From assembly GCA_008017315.1 (NCBI GenBank), contig SSHE01000007.1:1-44449 (forward strand): DNA of 44,449 nt, in the 5' to 3' direction. Under the pieces are notes generated by a model. That model ran no database searches. It saw only the letters and a program-made list of their open reading frames with translations, and was not told where the DNA came from. The stretch is from Acinetobacter sp. GTDB taxonomy: Bacteria > Pseudomonadota > Gammaproteobacteria > Pseudomonadales > Moraxellaceae. The number at the start of each line of letters is the position of its first letter. The first letter of the stretch is position 1. Below, in pieces: positions 17,617 to 28,816 of the stretch. The translations under genes were made by a program, and so were the position numbers.

Positions 17617-19233
17617 ATGACTGCACAAATAAATGACTCAAATCAGGACACGATAGACCAAAAGTCTAGTAATGTTCATGTTCAGCTACCGAAATACTTT
17701 ATGCCTGTATTTCTAGCGGTTATTGTGGGGACTCTGATTTATATTGGCGTTCAACTCAGCAATGATCTCGCACACGTCCCAGCATTACACCTTTATTCAG
17801 TCATTCTACTTGGAACGGCTTTATTCATTGCTCTTGCCTTTGAGTTTGTCAATGGTTTTCATGATACAGCCAATGCAGTTGCAACAGTGATTTATACCAA
17901 TGCTCTTTCTGCACCTGTTGCAGTGATGTGGGCTGGATTTTGTAATTTCATTGGTGTAATGGTTGCCAGTGGTGCTGTCGCTTATGGCATTATTGCCTTG
18001 TTGCCCGTTGAGCTGATTATGAATATTGGCAGTGGTGCTGGCTTTGCTATGGTATTTGCTTTGTTACTTGCCGCAATTATCTGGAACTTAGGCACATGGT
18101 TTTTCGGTATTCCAGCATCTAGTTCACATACTTTGATTGGCTCAATCATTGGTGTGGGGTTGATGAACCAACTGATACACGCAGGTTTAAGTGGTACCAG
18201 TGGTATTGATACTGATCAAATGCTTAAGGTTGGAAAGGCACTACTTTTCTCACCTTTAATTGGTTTTGCGTTTGCTTTTCTTCTTTTTTTATTGGTAAAA
18301 GTCATTTTTAAAAAGCAGATGGATTTATTTAAGCCACCTGTAGGCAATACGCCACCACCACCACTCATCCGTGGGATTCTGATTTTTACCTGTACAGGTG
18401 TGAGTTTTGCCCATGGTTCTAATGATGGACAAAAGGGTATGGGGCTGATTATGTTGATTTTAATTGGTCTAGTACCTTTGGCATATTCATTAAATAAAAC
18501 GTTGGATCAAAAGCATGTACAATCATTTGAACAATTATCGGATCAAGCGGCGTTGGTGATCTATCCACAGCATAAGGATATTGCTGATGAACAGGCACGC
18601 CAAGTGATTACAACATATGTTCAAACCAAAGAAATCAATCCTCAAGTTGTGCCAGCATTAGCCAGCCTAACCGATCACTTAGGAGAGCGTCTGGGTCAAT
18701 ATGCGGATTTAAATAAAATTCCAGAACAAGACATTACTGCGTTACGTAATGACATGTATTTAAGTACGACAGCGTTTAAACGTCTGGAAAAAAGTCAGCA
18801 GTTACCTGAAATGTCGGTAGAAGATCAGCAAGTGGTGCAATCTTATCGCAAACATCTGGATGCTTTCCTGCAATATATTCCAACATGGGTCAAAGTTGCA
18901 GTAGCTCTTGCTCTAGGTTTGGGAACAATGGTGGGCTGGAAACGTATCGTTGTGACGGTGGGTGAGCGGATTGGCAAAAATCATATGACCTATGGGCAGG
19001 GTATGTCGGCTGAGCTTGTGGCGATGAGCACCATTGCGGCGGCGGATGGTTTTGGGATGCCAGTATCCACAACACATGTCTTGAATAGTGCGGTGGCAGG
19101 AACAATGGTTGCCAATAAGTCGGGTTTGCAGACTGCGACGATTAAAACCATTTTATCTGCATGGATACTCACGTTACCTGCAACAGTGATGCTTTCAGGT
19201 GGTTTGTATTGGTTGTTTTTACAGTTTGTTTAA
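17617..19233 (+). CDS. pit: Pit-family inorganic phosphate transporter
   Basis: Low-affinity metal-phosphate:H+ symporter in the inner membrane. Two inverted halves carry the PHO-4 signatures: FEFVNGFHDTANAVATVIYT in the first and VSFAHGSNDGQKGMGLIML in the second, plus SSSHTLIGSIIGVG and VSTTHVLNS. About ten TM helices are visible, with a hydrophilic cytoplasmic stretch around residues 290-420. 538 aa. E. coli pitA is largely constitutive, so the Pho-box-like site here is a notable difference. A strong terminator follows. Confidence 0.93.
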   Translation: MTAQINDSNQDTIDQKSSNVHVQLPKYFMPVFLAVIVGTLIYIGVQLSNDLAHVPALHLYSVILLGTALFIALAFEFVNGFHDTANAVATVIYTNALSAPVAVMWAGFCNFIGVMVASGAVAYGIIALLPVELIMNIGSGAGFAMVFALLLAAIIWNLGTWFFGIPASSSHTLIGSIIGVGLMNQLIHAGLSGTSGIDTDQMLKVGKALLFSPLIGFAFAFLLFLLVKVIFKKQMDLFKPPVGNTPPPPLIRGILIFTCTGVSFAHGSNDGQKGMGLIMLILIGLVPLAYSLNKTLDQKHVQSFEQLSDQAALVIYPQHKDIADEQARQVITTYVQTKEINPQVVPALASLTDHLGERLGQYADLNKIPEQDITALRNDMYLSTTAFKRLEKSQQLPEMSVEDQQVVQSYRKHLDAFLQYIPTWVKVAVALALGLGTMVGWKRIVVTVGERIGKNHMTYGQGMSAELVAMSTIAAADGFGMPVSTTHVLNSAVAGTMVANKSGLQTATIKTILSAWILTLPATVMLSGGLYWLFLQFV

Positions 19234-19246
19234 AATGTGGTAAGCG

Positions 19247-19277
19247 AAAAAATAGCTCCGAATGGGAGCTATTTTTT
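19247..19277. terminator. Bidirectional terminator between pit and pilU
   Basis: A 13-bp stem (19247-19259 with 19265-19277), loop GAATG, with A-tract and T-tract on the two sides. Serves two convergent genes. Confidence 0.9.
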
Positions 19278-19290
19278 TGTTGCGGAACAT

Positions 19291-20412
19291 TTAATCATGC
19301 TGGATAAACAAACCTTTGCCGCTTTCATTCATCAGGCTCGTTGCATTGCTTTCAGATAGCTTGATTTGTAAGCGTAAATCATTTGGTGCATCAGAGTGTT
19401 TGAGTGCATCTTCATAGGTGACTTCGCCTGCTTTATACAGGTCAAATAAGGCTTGGTCAAAAGTTTGCATACCTAATTCACGAGAACGCTTCATCAAATC
19501 CTTGAGCTCATGAATTTCACCTTTACGGATATAATCCTGCATTAAGGGTGAGTTAATTAAAATTTCAATCGCTGCCCGACGACCTTTACCATCTTTAGTG
19601 GGTACAAGTTGCTGAGCGATAATGGCTCTTAAATTGAGTGATAAATCCATGTACAGCTGCCCGTGACGATCGGCATCAAAGAAGTGAATAATGCGGTCAA
19701 GGGCTTGGTTGGCGTTGTTGGCATGCAGTGTTGCAAATACCAAGTGACCTGTTTCGGCAAACGCCACGGCATAATCCATAACTTCACGAGAGCGAATCTC
19801 ACCAATCAAGATAACATCAGGAGCTTGACGTAAGGTGTTTTTGAGTGCGATTTCGAAGGAGTCGGTGTCAATGCCAACCTCACGCTGGGTAATGATACAG
19901 CCTGCATGTTGATGGACAAATTCAATCGGGTCTTCAATGGTAATGATATGACCACGTGAATTGTGATTACGATGCCCAATCAGGGAAGCGAGGGAAGTGG
20001 ATTTACCTGTACCTGTTGCCCCGACAAACAGAATAATACCACGCTTAGTCATGGCAAGTTCTTTTAAAATGGGCGGTAAACGTAAGGCATCAGCTGTTGG
20101 AATACGAGTTTCAATTTTACGCAGTACCATGCCAGGCATATCACGTTGCTGAAATGCACTGACACGAAAACGAGATGTTTTTTCTCGATCGGTAATCGCA
20201 AAGTTGCATTCACGAGTTCGAGCAAATTCATCACGCTGCTTGTCACTCATAATGGAATGAATCAACTGCTGAATAATTTCAGGGCTAAGTTTGGTTTTGG
20301 TGACAGGTAAAATCTGTCCATTAATTTTCATTGATGGTTCGACATCGGCGGAAATAAATAAGTCCGATGCGTTTTTTTCCACCATTAATTTTAAAAGGTC
20401 ATTAAAGTCCAT
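19291..20412 (-). CDS. pilU: Type IV pilus retraction ATPase PilU
   Basis: Hexameric secretion-ATPase that works with PilT in pilus retraction and twitching. N-terminal PAS-like domain, Walker A GATGTGKST near residue 130, Asp box IEDPIEFVHQH, Walker B-like ILIGEIRSREVM and the His box ATLHAN. The long C-terminal tail beyond residue 330 separates PilU from PilT. 373 aa. The start is 8 nt after the pilT stop, with AAGG at a good distance; the pilTU pair is a single operon. Confidence 0.95.
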   Translation of the reverse strand: MDFNDLLKLMVEKNASDLFISADVEPSMKINGQILPVTKTKLSPEIIQQLIHSIMSDKQRDEFARTRECNFAITDREKTSRFRVSAFQQRDMPGMVLRKIETRIPTADALRLPPILKELAMTKRGIILFVGATGTGKSTSLASLIGHRNHNSRGHIITIEDPIEFVHQHAGCIITQREVGIDTDSFEIALKNTLRQAPDVILIGEIRSREVMDYAVAFAETGHLVFATLHANNANQALDRIIHFFDADRHGQLYMDLSLNLRAIIAQQLVPTKDGKGRRAAIEILINSPLMQDYIRKGEIHELKDLMKRSRELGMQTFDQALFDLYKAGEVTYEDALKHSDAPNDLRLQIKLSESNATSLMNESGKGLFIQHD

Positions 20413-20420
20413 GATTTACC

Positions 20421-21458
20421 TTATAAGAATGATTCTGGGGATTTTGCAAGGTTACGTGCCACAGCACTGGTAATTATACCTTTTTTGATGAGATCTTTTA
20501 GACTTTGATCTAGTGTAGTCATGCCTTGAGCTGCACCTGTTTGAATAGCGGAATACATTTGTGCGACCTTGTTTTCACGAATCAGGTTACGAATCGCTGG
20601 TGTACCAATCATGATTTCATGGGCTGCCACACGACCACCACCATTACGTTTGAGTAGTGCTTGTGAAATGACCGCTTGTAGAGATTCTGATAACATGGCA
20701 CGTACCATATCTTTTTCTTCGGCTGGGAATACGTCGATAATACGATCCACTGTTTTTGCTGCTGAAGTGGTATGTAGTGTGCCAAAGACCAAGTGACCTG
20801 TTTCTGCAGCAGTGAGTGCCAAACGGATAGTTTCAAGGTCACGCATCTCACCGACCAGAATAATATCAGGGTCTTCACGCAGTGCAGAACGCAATGCTTC
20901 GTTAAAGCCATGAGTGTCACGGTGTACTTCACGTTGGTTGATCAAGCATTTTTTGGATTGATGTACAAATTCAATCGGATCTTCTACGGTTAAAATATGA
21001 TCATAACGATTGTCGTTAATAAAGTCCATCATGGCGGCAAGGGTAGTGGATTTCCCCGAACCTGTTGGACCTGTGACCAAAACGATACCACGTGGATAAT
21101 CACAAATATCTTTAAAAACCTGCCCCAAACCAAGCTGTTCCATGGTGAGGACTTTAGAAGGAATGGTACGAAATACTGCCCCAGCACCACGGTTTTGATT
21201 GAATGCATTCACACGGAAACGAGCAACCCCTGGAACTTCAAAGGAAAAGTCTGTTTCCAATAACTCTTCATAATCACGACGCTGTTTATCGTTCATGATG
21301 TCATAAATCAGACGATGGACTTCTTTATGCTCCATCGCAGGCAGGTTGATGCGTTTGACTTCACCATCCACACGAATCATGGGGGGTAAGCCAGCCGATA
21401 AGTGTAAGTCTGATGCCCCATTTTTTACTGAGAAAGCTAGCAGTTCTGTAATATCCAT
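20421..21458 (-). CDS. pilT: Type IV pilus retraction ATPase PilT
   Basis: Motor for pilus retraction, needed for twitching and, in Acinetobacter, for DNA uptake. MDITELLAFSVKNGASDLHLSAG opens the protein; Walker A is GPTGSGKSTTLA, Asp box VEDPIEFVHQ, Walker B ILVGEMRDLETI, His box GTLHT, and the C-terminal AIRNLIRE motif is intact. ATG 21458 (345 aa, normal) has AGGGATAG upstream; the frame from 21479 adds seven residues. Divergent from yggS, as in Pseudomonas. Confidence 0.96.
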   Translation of the reverse strand: MDITELLAFSVKNGASDLHLSAGLPPMIRVDGEVKRINLPAMEHKEVHRLIYDIMNDKQRRDYEELLETDFSFEVPGVARFRVNAFNQNRGAGAVFRTIPSKVLTMEQLGLGQVFKDICDYPRGIVLVTGPTGSGKSTTLAAMMDFINDNRYDHILTVEDPIEFVHQSKKCLINQREVHRDTHGFNEALRSALREDPDIILVGEMRDLETIRLALTAAETGHLVFGTLHTTSAAKTVDRIIDVFPAEEKDMVRAMLSESLQAVISQALLKRNGGGRVAAHEIMIGTPAIRNLIRENKVAQMYSAIQTGAAQGMTTLDQSLKDLIKKGIITSAVARNLAKSPESFL

Positions 21459-21576
21459 TTCTATCCCTTGATAACACAAAATTCATAATTATGGTTAGAA
21501 TAATACGGTGTTCCTTTTATGAAACCAAGTCATTTCATAGAGAATTCCATGAATTTTTGTATTATAGGATAAGAAA

Positions 21577-22260
21577 ATGTCGAATTTTGCCTCGCAGTAT
21601 GCTCAAGTTTTGCAGCAGATTGAACATGCTTGTCAAAAAGTAGAACGTGATTGCACGGCTGTACAGTTATTAGCCGTATCAAAAAACCATCCTGCAAGTC
21701 ATATTACAGCACTGTATGAGCTAGGACAGCGTACATTTGGTGAAAATTATTTACAGGAAGCTTTAGATAAAATTGCAATCTTAGAAGATTTAGCGATTGA
21801 ATGGCATTTTATTGGGCATGTACAACGCAATAAAACCAAACATTTAGCAGAAAAATTTGACTGGGTACATGGTGTGGATAGGTTGGTAATAGCGGAACGG
21901 TTATCGAGGCAGCGTCCAGTAGATTTAGCATCTTTAAATATATGTTTACAGGTCAATATTGATGAGCAAGAAAGTAAAGATGGTTGCCAACCTCATGAAG
22001 TTGTGAATTTAGTTACACAAATGAGCCAGTTACCGAATATCCATTTGCGTGGTTTAATGGTGATTCCTGCACCGAATAATGTTGCTGCTTTTGCAGATGC
22101 TCAAGCCTTGTTTGAACAAGTAAAGGTGCATCATGCTCACCCTCAAAATTGGGATACTTTGAGTATGGGAATGTCGGGTGATGTGGAGGCGGCAATTGCA
22201 GCAGGTTCAACCATTGTACGTATTGGTACGGCATTGTTTGGGGAAAGGCATTATCGTTAG
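21577..22260 (+). CDS. yggS: PLP homeostasis protein YggS
   Basis: YggS/PROSC family, binds PLP without known catalysis and buffers free PLP. A single-domain alanine-racemase-like barrel with the PLP lysine Lys36 in AVSKNHP, the FGENYLQEA and WHFIGHVQRNK stretches, and the phosphate-binding MGMSGDVEAAI and IVRIGTALFG at the end. 227 aa. AGGATAAG precedes the ATG. In Pseudomonas proC follows yggS; here proC is absent and the gene is followed by a long degenerate gap. Confidence 0.94.
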   Translation: MSNFASQYAQVLQQIEHACQKVERDCTAVQLLAVSKNHPASHITALYELGQRTFGENYLQEALDKIAILEDLAIEWHFIGHVQRNKTKHLAEKFDWVHGVDRLVIAERLSRQRPVDLASLNICLQVNIDEQESKDGCQPHEVVNLVTQMSQLPNIHLRGLMVIPAPNNVAAFADAQALFEQVKVHHAHPQNWDTLSMGMSGDVEAAIAAGSTIVRIGTALFGERHYR

Positions 22261-22366
22261 TCTTGAATCTGGATTTAAGAAACTTCTTGTAAAATAACTG
22301 TAATTGTTGAAAATATTTCGCAATGGGTAAGAAGTTTGTTGAATCCTGTCTAAATTTTCTTGACCA

Positions 22367-22462
22367 CTACACACTTCCCCATAAACCTGTTCTTCCTATC
22401 AACAGCGGTTCTAATGTTTGCCATAGTTTGTCTGATATATCGTGTCGTTGGTAATCGACCAT
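22367..22462 (-). pseudogene. Remnant of an IS5-family (IS427-like) transposase N-terminus
   Basis: The minus strand reads MVDYQRHDISDKLWQTLEPL then LIGRTGLWGSV and a stop. This matches the start of IS5-family transposases, which typically begin with a short lead, then xLxDxxWxxIxPLLPGRxGxxG and continue with a conserved FINAVLWILRTGAPW segment. Everything after about 30 codons is lost. The break is at about 22373, where unrelated sequence (GTAGTGGTCAAGAAAATTT on the minus strand, possibly the end of another IS) begins. No functional product is expected. Confidence 0.6.
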
Positions 22463-22608
22463 TGCCTGTCTAGTATTTTACTAAAATAATGTGAATTACA
22501 TCATATAATTTGTGGCGACACACGCTAAGTTTTTTAGCCATTCTTTCGCAAAAATCAGAATAATTTTACATTGCATATCAATGTTGGGGTGCAAGGCTAA
22601 ATAGTTCA

Positions 22609-22649
22609 TGCTAAAATAGGCTGCAATTCGGGTATTGCCCGATTTTTTT
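22609..22649 (+). promoter_or_regulatory. Extended -10 promoter and short terminator-like hairpin before hisZ
   Basis: TGCTAAAAT at 22609-22617 looks like an extended -10 element. TCGGG (22628-22632) pairs with CCCGA (22638-22642) and is followed by seven T, 43 nt before the hisZ start. Either it ends transcripts coming from upstream, or it is an attenuator at the very start of the hisZ mRNA. Confidence 0.4.
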
Positions 22650-22691
22650 ATGTGACAATTTTGTCGATAGAGATTAATTAGGTTTTTGTAC

Positions 22692-23858
22692 ATGCCCATT
22701 TCAGAGACATGGTTGTTACCTGATGGTGTAGCTGATGTTCTGCCAGAACAAGCTCAGGTCATTGAAACTTTACGTCGTCAAGCATTAGACTTCCTTGCAC
22801 AACGTGGTTATCAACTGGTTTACACGCCATTTATTGAATATTTAGAATCGTTATCTTCGCTTAGTGCTCTCAATCAAGATTTGGATTTAGTCACCTTTAA
22901 AATTATCGACCAAATTTCTGGACGATTATTGGGTGTGCGTGCCGATATGACCCCACAGGTGGCACGTATTGATGCACACGTTCGCCCAACATTAGGTGTG
23001 GCGCGTTATTGCTATGCGGGTACGATTTTGCATACCAAACCACAAGGGTTGGCGGCTTCTCGTGCACCTTTACAACTCGGTGCAGAATTATTTGGTCATG
23101 CTGGTCTTGATGCTGATGTGGAAATGATGGATACCATGCTCGGTGTATTAGAAATAGCAGGTCATCATTCACAGTTGCATTTAGATTTAGGGCATGTGGG
23201 TTTATTTAAAAGTTTAGTGCAGCTTGCTGGTTTAAATGCAAAGCAGGAACTCGACTTATCTGATCTGTATCAGCGTAAGGCCTTGCCAGAGCTTAAAGAT
23301 TATACGGCACAGTTGAATTATGGTGCGGATTTTTACGAGCTTGGGCGTTTATCTACCGACTTAACCGCTTTAACGCAACACTTATCTCAAGATGTGTTGA
23401 GCGATTGCAATTTTCAACAGGCTTTAAATAGTCTGCAAAGTGCCGTAACGCAAATTCAGGCACGTTGGCCACAAGTACAAGTCGGTGTGGATGTGGTAGA
23501 GCTTCGTAGTTATCATTATCATACTGGATTGATGTTTGCTGTATATGCACCCAATCAGGCCATGCCACTAGCACAAGGTGGACGCTATGATGGCATAGGG
23601 GAGCATTTTGGTCGCTCACGTGCTGCCACTGGTTTTAGTTGTGATGTTTATCGTTTGGTTGCAGAACAATATATGCAAATCGAAACGATTGTTGCACCTG
23701 CTGGTCATGCTGCCGATTTGCAAGCAGCGATTGCCGATTTGCGTCAGCAAGGGAAAACAGTGGTGCAATTATTGGGGCAAGATGGTATGGATTCTGTTCC
23801 ACAGGTAACGCATCAACTGGCTCAAACTGCACAGGGCTGGCAAGTTCAGGTAATTTAA
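22692..23858 (+). CDS. hisZ: ATP phosphoribosyltransferase regulatory subunit HisZ
   Basis: Histidyl-tRNA-synthetase paralogue without aminoacylation, required to activate short HisG and to give histidine feedback. Class II synthetase core: motif 2-like VRADMTPQVARIDAHV and YCYAGTILHTKP, ALPELKDYT, and GGRYDGIGEHFGRSRAATGFS. It lacks the C-terminal anticodon-binding domain of HisS. 388 aa. The start is ATG 22692; a TTG two codons earlier is less likely. It lies 69 nt before purA, the common proteobacterial hisZ-purA pair. Confidence 0.95.
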   Translation: MPISETWLLPDGVADVLPEQAQVIETLRRQALDFLAQRGYQLVYTPFIEYLESLSSLSALNQDLDLVTFKIIDQISGRLLGVRADMTPQVARIDAHVRPTLGVARYCYAGTILHTKPQGLAASRAPLQLGAELFGHAGLDADVEMMDTMLGVLEIAGHHSQLHLDLGHVGLFKSLVQLAGLNAKQELDLSDLYQRKALPELKDYTAQLNYGADFYELGRLSTDLTALTQHLSQDVLSDCNFQQALNSLQSAVTQIQARWPQVQVGVDVVELRSYHYHTGLMFAVYAPNQAMPLAQGGRYDGIGEHFGRSRAATGFSCDVYRLVAEQYMQIETIVAPAGHAADLQAAIADLRQQGKTVVQLLGQDGMDSVPQVTHQLAQTAQGWQVQVI

Positions 23859-23869
23859 TTTTAAGTGGT

Positions 23870-23892
23870 AACGATGGTGAAATACCATTGTT
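23870..23892 (+). other. Hairpin in the hisZ-purA gap
   Basis: AACGATGGT (23870-23878) pairs with ACCATTGTT (23884-23892), nine pairs with one G-T, loop GAAAT. Only a loose T-run (TTTTT) follows 8 nt later, so termination is at most partial. Confidence 0.5.
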
Positions 23893-23894
23893 GA

Positions 23895-25247
<1,353 letters not shown>

Positions 25248-25258
25248 CTGAATGGGTT

Positions 25259-25309
25259 GTATTCGCTTAAATTTAATGGTTTGAATAGCCACTAGGTTTA
25301 AGCGAGTAT
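25259..25309 (+). terminator. Possible terminator after purA
   Basis: A 13-bp stem including two G-T pairs (25259-25271 with 25297-25309; core TCGCTTAAA/TTTAAGCGA) closes a 25-nt loop. The tail is not a clean T-tract, so the call is tentative. Confidence 0.4.
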
Positions 25310-25394
25310 GTTTGACTTTATTTGCTTTACATTCAGTAAATCGTTCCCAGCGATTAAAACTTTAATCCTTGCAAGGCTTTCTCTTGCAGAAGGT

Positions 25395-26564
25395 TTAATT
25401 TAATTTCAACCGCTTCGCCTGTGACATACAACGTAAATAACGCCCGTTGACACGGCTGGCAAACCAGTTGGTATTATAATCACGACTCAATTTTGGGCCA
25501 GAAATGATGACTTTAGGCATAATGGCATAGGGTGCTTCCTGCCCAGTTTGTTTTTCATAGTGTTTAACGACATATTGGTAGGTCGTAGTGTCTTCAAAAT
25601 CTTGAGTTTTTTCCTGTTTTAAATCACTGCGGATGGTGCGTGCTGGTGGGGCTGTGGGGTCAGTTGAAAAATATTGGATTAAGGTAATTTCAGTACCACT
25701 TTTTTGTAGTTTTACATCGCCATCTTTGTTATATAATAATAAGTCACCATCTAAATCTAATTGTTCATTAGCGAGCGTATTGAGCATTTTTTGAAATGCA
25801 GCATTGCGGCTAGAATACATGCCTGAGTTGTAATCGGCAAAGCGATAGAGTGGTTTATCATATTGTACAGGATACATCATCAGACGATGAATGCCATAAT
25901 ATAAACCGCCATTTTGTGTGTACATATCATCACGCAAGTTGTGAATGTTGATAAAGCTACGCTTATTGGCTTTGGCATAGCGGATATGTACTTGCATTGA
26001 ACCTAAAGTGGTAATCGGATTAAATTGCTCCGCAATATCTTGTCCAGCCAGTTTTGCTGCACCTGCCAACAAGCTGACATGATATTGCTTACTATAATAG
26101 TCAAACATTTCACGGTAAAGTTGGTCGAGTTCTCGTTCGGTTTTCACTTTACGAATTTGGCTGAGATAATTATTTTCTGGTGTTGGACGAGTTTTGAGCA
26201 TATTTTCAAAATAATTCGCCATTTGTTTACCGAGTTTTTTTTCTAACCGTTCGTTAATTTCTCGAATGGCTTTTTCACCCAATCCCGCAACGACAGGATC
26301 GGCAACAAAATTGGATTCCTGATCGACTACTGCAATGATGGTGCACATATTTTCTGCATTTTTTTCGATTTTGAGTTGCTGGCTAATTTGCACGATATCA
26401 TTTGCCCATGAGCTACGTTCTTTGACACGTGAGGGAATGAGTTTGGCAATTTGTTCGATAGATAGCGTTTTTTCTTGGGGCATTGTCAATTGCCCATCAC
26501 AAGAGATGGTTAAAAGTGAGAATGCCATTAGACAAGAAAATCGAATGTGATGATAGCTATTCAT
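25395..26564 (-). CDS. DUF1615-family lipoprotein
   Basis: Family of uncharacterised outer-membrane lipoproteins that resemble lytic transglycosylases in part. The signal peptide ends in a lipobox LTISC with the acylated Cys22. Then VVDQESNFVADP (an ES-type motif, as in transglycosylase active sites) near residue 80, TTLGSMQVHIRYA, and FADYNSGMYSSRNAAFQ in the middle, which recalls the SLT GSMQI and YNAG motifs. 389 aa. A role in peptidoglycan cleavage is inference from these motifs. No clear operon partner; the next minus-strand gene begins about 150 nt upstream. Confidence 0.8.
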   Translation of the reverse strand: MNSYHHIRFSCLMAFSLLTISCDGQLTMPQEKTLSIEQIAKLIPSRVKERSSWANDIVQISQQLKIEKNAENMCTIIAVVDQESNFVADPVVAGLGEKAIREINERLEKKLGKQMANYFENMLKTRPTPENNYLSQIRKVKTERELDQLYREMFDYYSKQYHVSLLAGAAKLAGQDIAEQFNPITTLGSMQVHIRYAKANKRSFINIHNLRDDMYTQNGGLYYGIHRLMMYPVQYDKPLYRFADYNSGMYSSRNAAFQKMLNTLANEQLDLDGDLLLYNKDGDVKLQKSGTEITLIQYFSTDPTAPPARTIRSDLKQEKTQDFEDTTTYQYVVKHYEKQTGQEAPYAIMPKVIISGPKLSRDYNTNWFASRVNGRYLRCMSQAKRLKLN

Positions 26565-26716
26565 AGGCAGATTTCGCTAGAATACGCAACTGCGTCGTAG
26601 AAAATAGGATGGTAATTATACTCGGTTTGAGTATTTTGAGAAGGTTCATCAGGTATATTGGTCGAGATAAAACAGGATCATGCTTATACTGTGCTGTCTA
26701 GTTTGATGATGCCACA

Positions 26717-27349
26717 TCATTTTTTTGCTGGGTGAATCAGATAGAATAATCCAGCAATGACACTACCGATGAAAGCCAAGAACATATCTTTATGTGCATC
26801 CCAGATATCGCCTTGTTGTCCATTATAATTTTCGGCTTGTTCTGGTGACATGCCGATAGCAATCCACCATTCAATCAATTCATAAAACATACTACTTGCC
26901 ATCACCCACATGATACATATGCACGTTATTTTGATTGAACTGGATAAAGGTTTAAGCCAATGCTGCAAAGTCTGATAGAAAAATGGGTAAAGTAATACAC
27001 CATAGGCAAAATGTACCAGACGGTCAAACATGTTGCGTTGCCAGCCAAAAAACTGGTTTAAATCAAAATGTAAAAGTGATTTTACCCAGTCATTATAAGG
27101 AACATAAGAATACAGATAATGGGCAGCAATAATATGGATTGCGAGAAAACTACAATATAAAACAAAACTTACATTGGAGAGTTTAATATTATGATTGCCA
27201 TAGAATAGGGCAATCAGCATCAATACTGTACCGAGCTGATGCAGTAAATAAGACTGCATTTCCAGAGGGTTGATGGATGCAATCGCCATCATGATGATCA
27301 GGATAAAAATGCTTGCCCATTTGATTTTATTCATATTGATTTTTCGCAT
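26717..27349 (-). CDS. DUF2238 (YjdF-like) membrane protein
   Basis: Integral membrane protein with about six helices. The DUF2238 hallmarks are NMFDRLVHFAYGVLLYP (an Asp/Arg/His in the membrane region), MFYELIEWW and QGDIWDAHKDMFLAFIGS near the C-terminus. The conserved polar residues inside helices suggest an active or metal site, but the function is not known. 210 aa. The start is 27349 or 27334. It follows purB on the same strand but a terminator lies between them. Confidence 0.8.
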   Translation of the reverse strand: MRKINMNKIKWASIFILIIMMAIASINPLEMQSYLLHQLGTVLMLIALFYGNHNIKLSNVSFVLYCSFLAIHIIAAHYLYSYVPYNDWVKSLLHFDLNQFFGWQRNMFDRLVHFAYGVLLYPFFYQTLQHWLKPLSSSIKITCICIMWVMASSMFYELIEWWIAIGMSPEQAENYNGQQGDIWDAHKDMFLAFIGSVIAGLFYLIHPAKK

Positions 27350-27356
27350 TGTCCCA

Positions 27357-27390
27357 TAAAAAATACCGCCAGTCTCGGCGGTATTTTAGC
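27357..27390 (-). terminator. Terminator after purB
   Basis: An 11-bp stem (27360-27370 with 27377-27387; core ATACCGCC/GGCGGTAT) with a 6-nt loop. On the minus strand TTTTATGG follows. It ends the nudJ-mnmA-hflD-purB operon. Confidence 0.75.
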
Positions 27391-27400
27391 GAAACTTCAC

Positions 27401-28816
<1,416 letters not shown>

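Larger units (their letters stand above)
22261..22691. other. 431-nt gap with insertion-sequence debris before hisZ
   Basis: No intact gene. The left 100 nt are featureless AT-rich sequence. The middle holds a transposase N-terminus fragment on the minus strand (separate entry). The right third holds an extended -10-like TGCTAAAAT (22609-22617) and a small terminator-like hairpin before hisZ. Confidence 0.6.
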
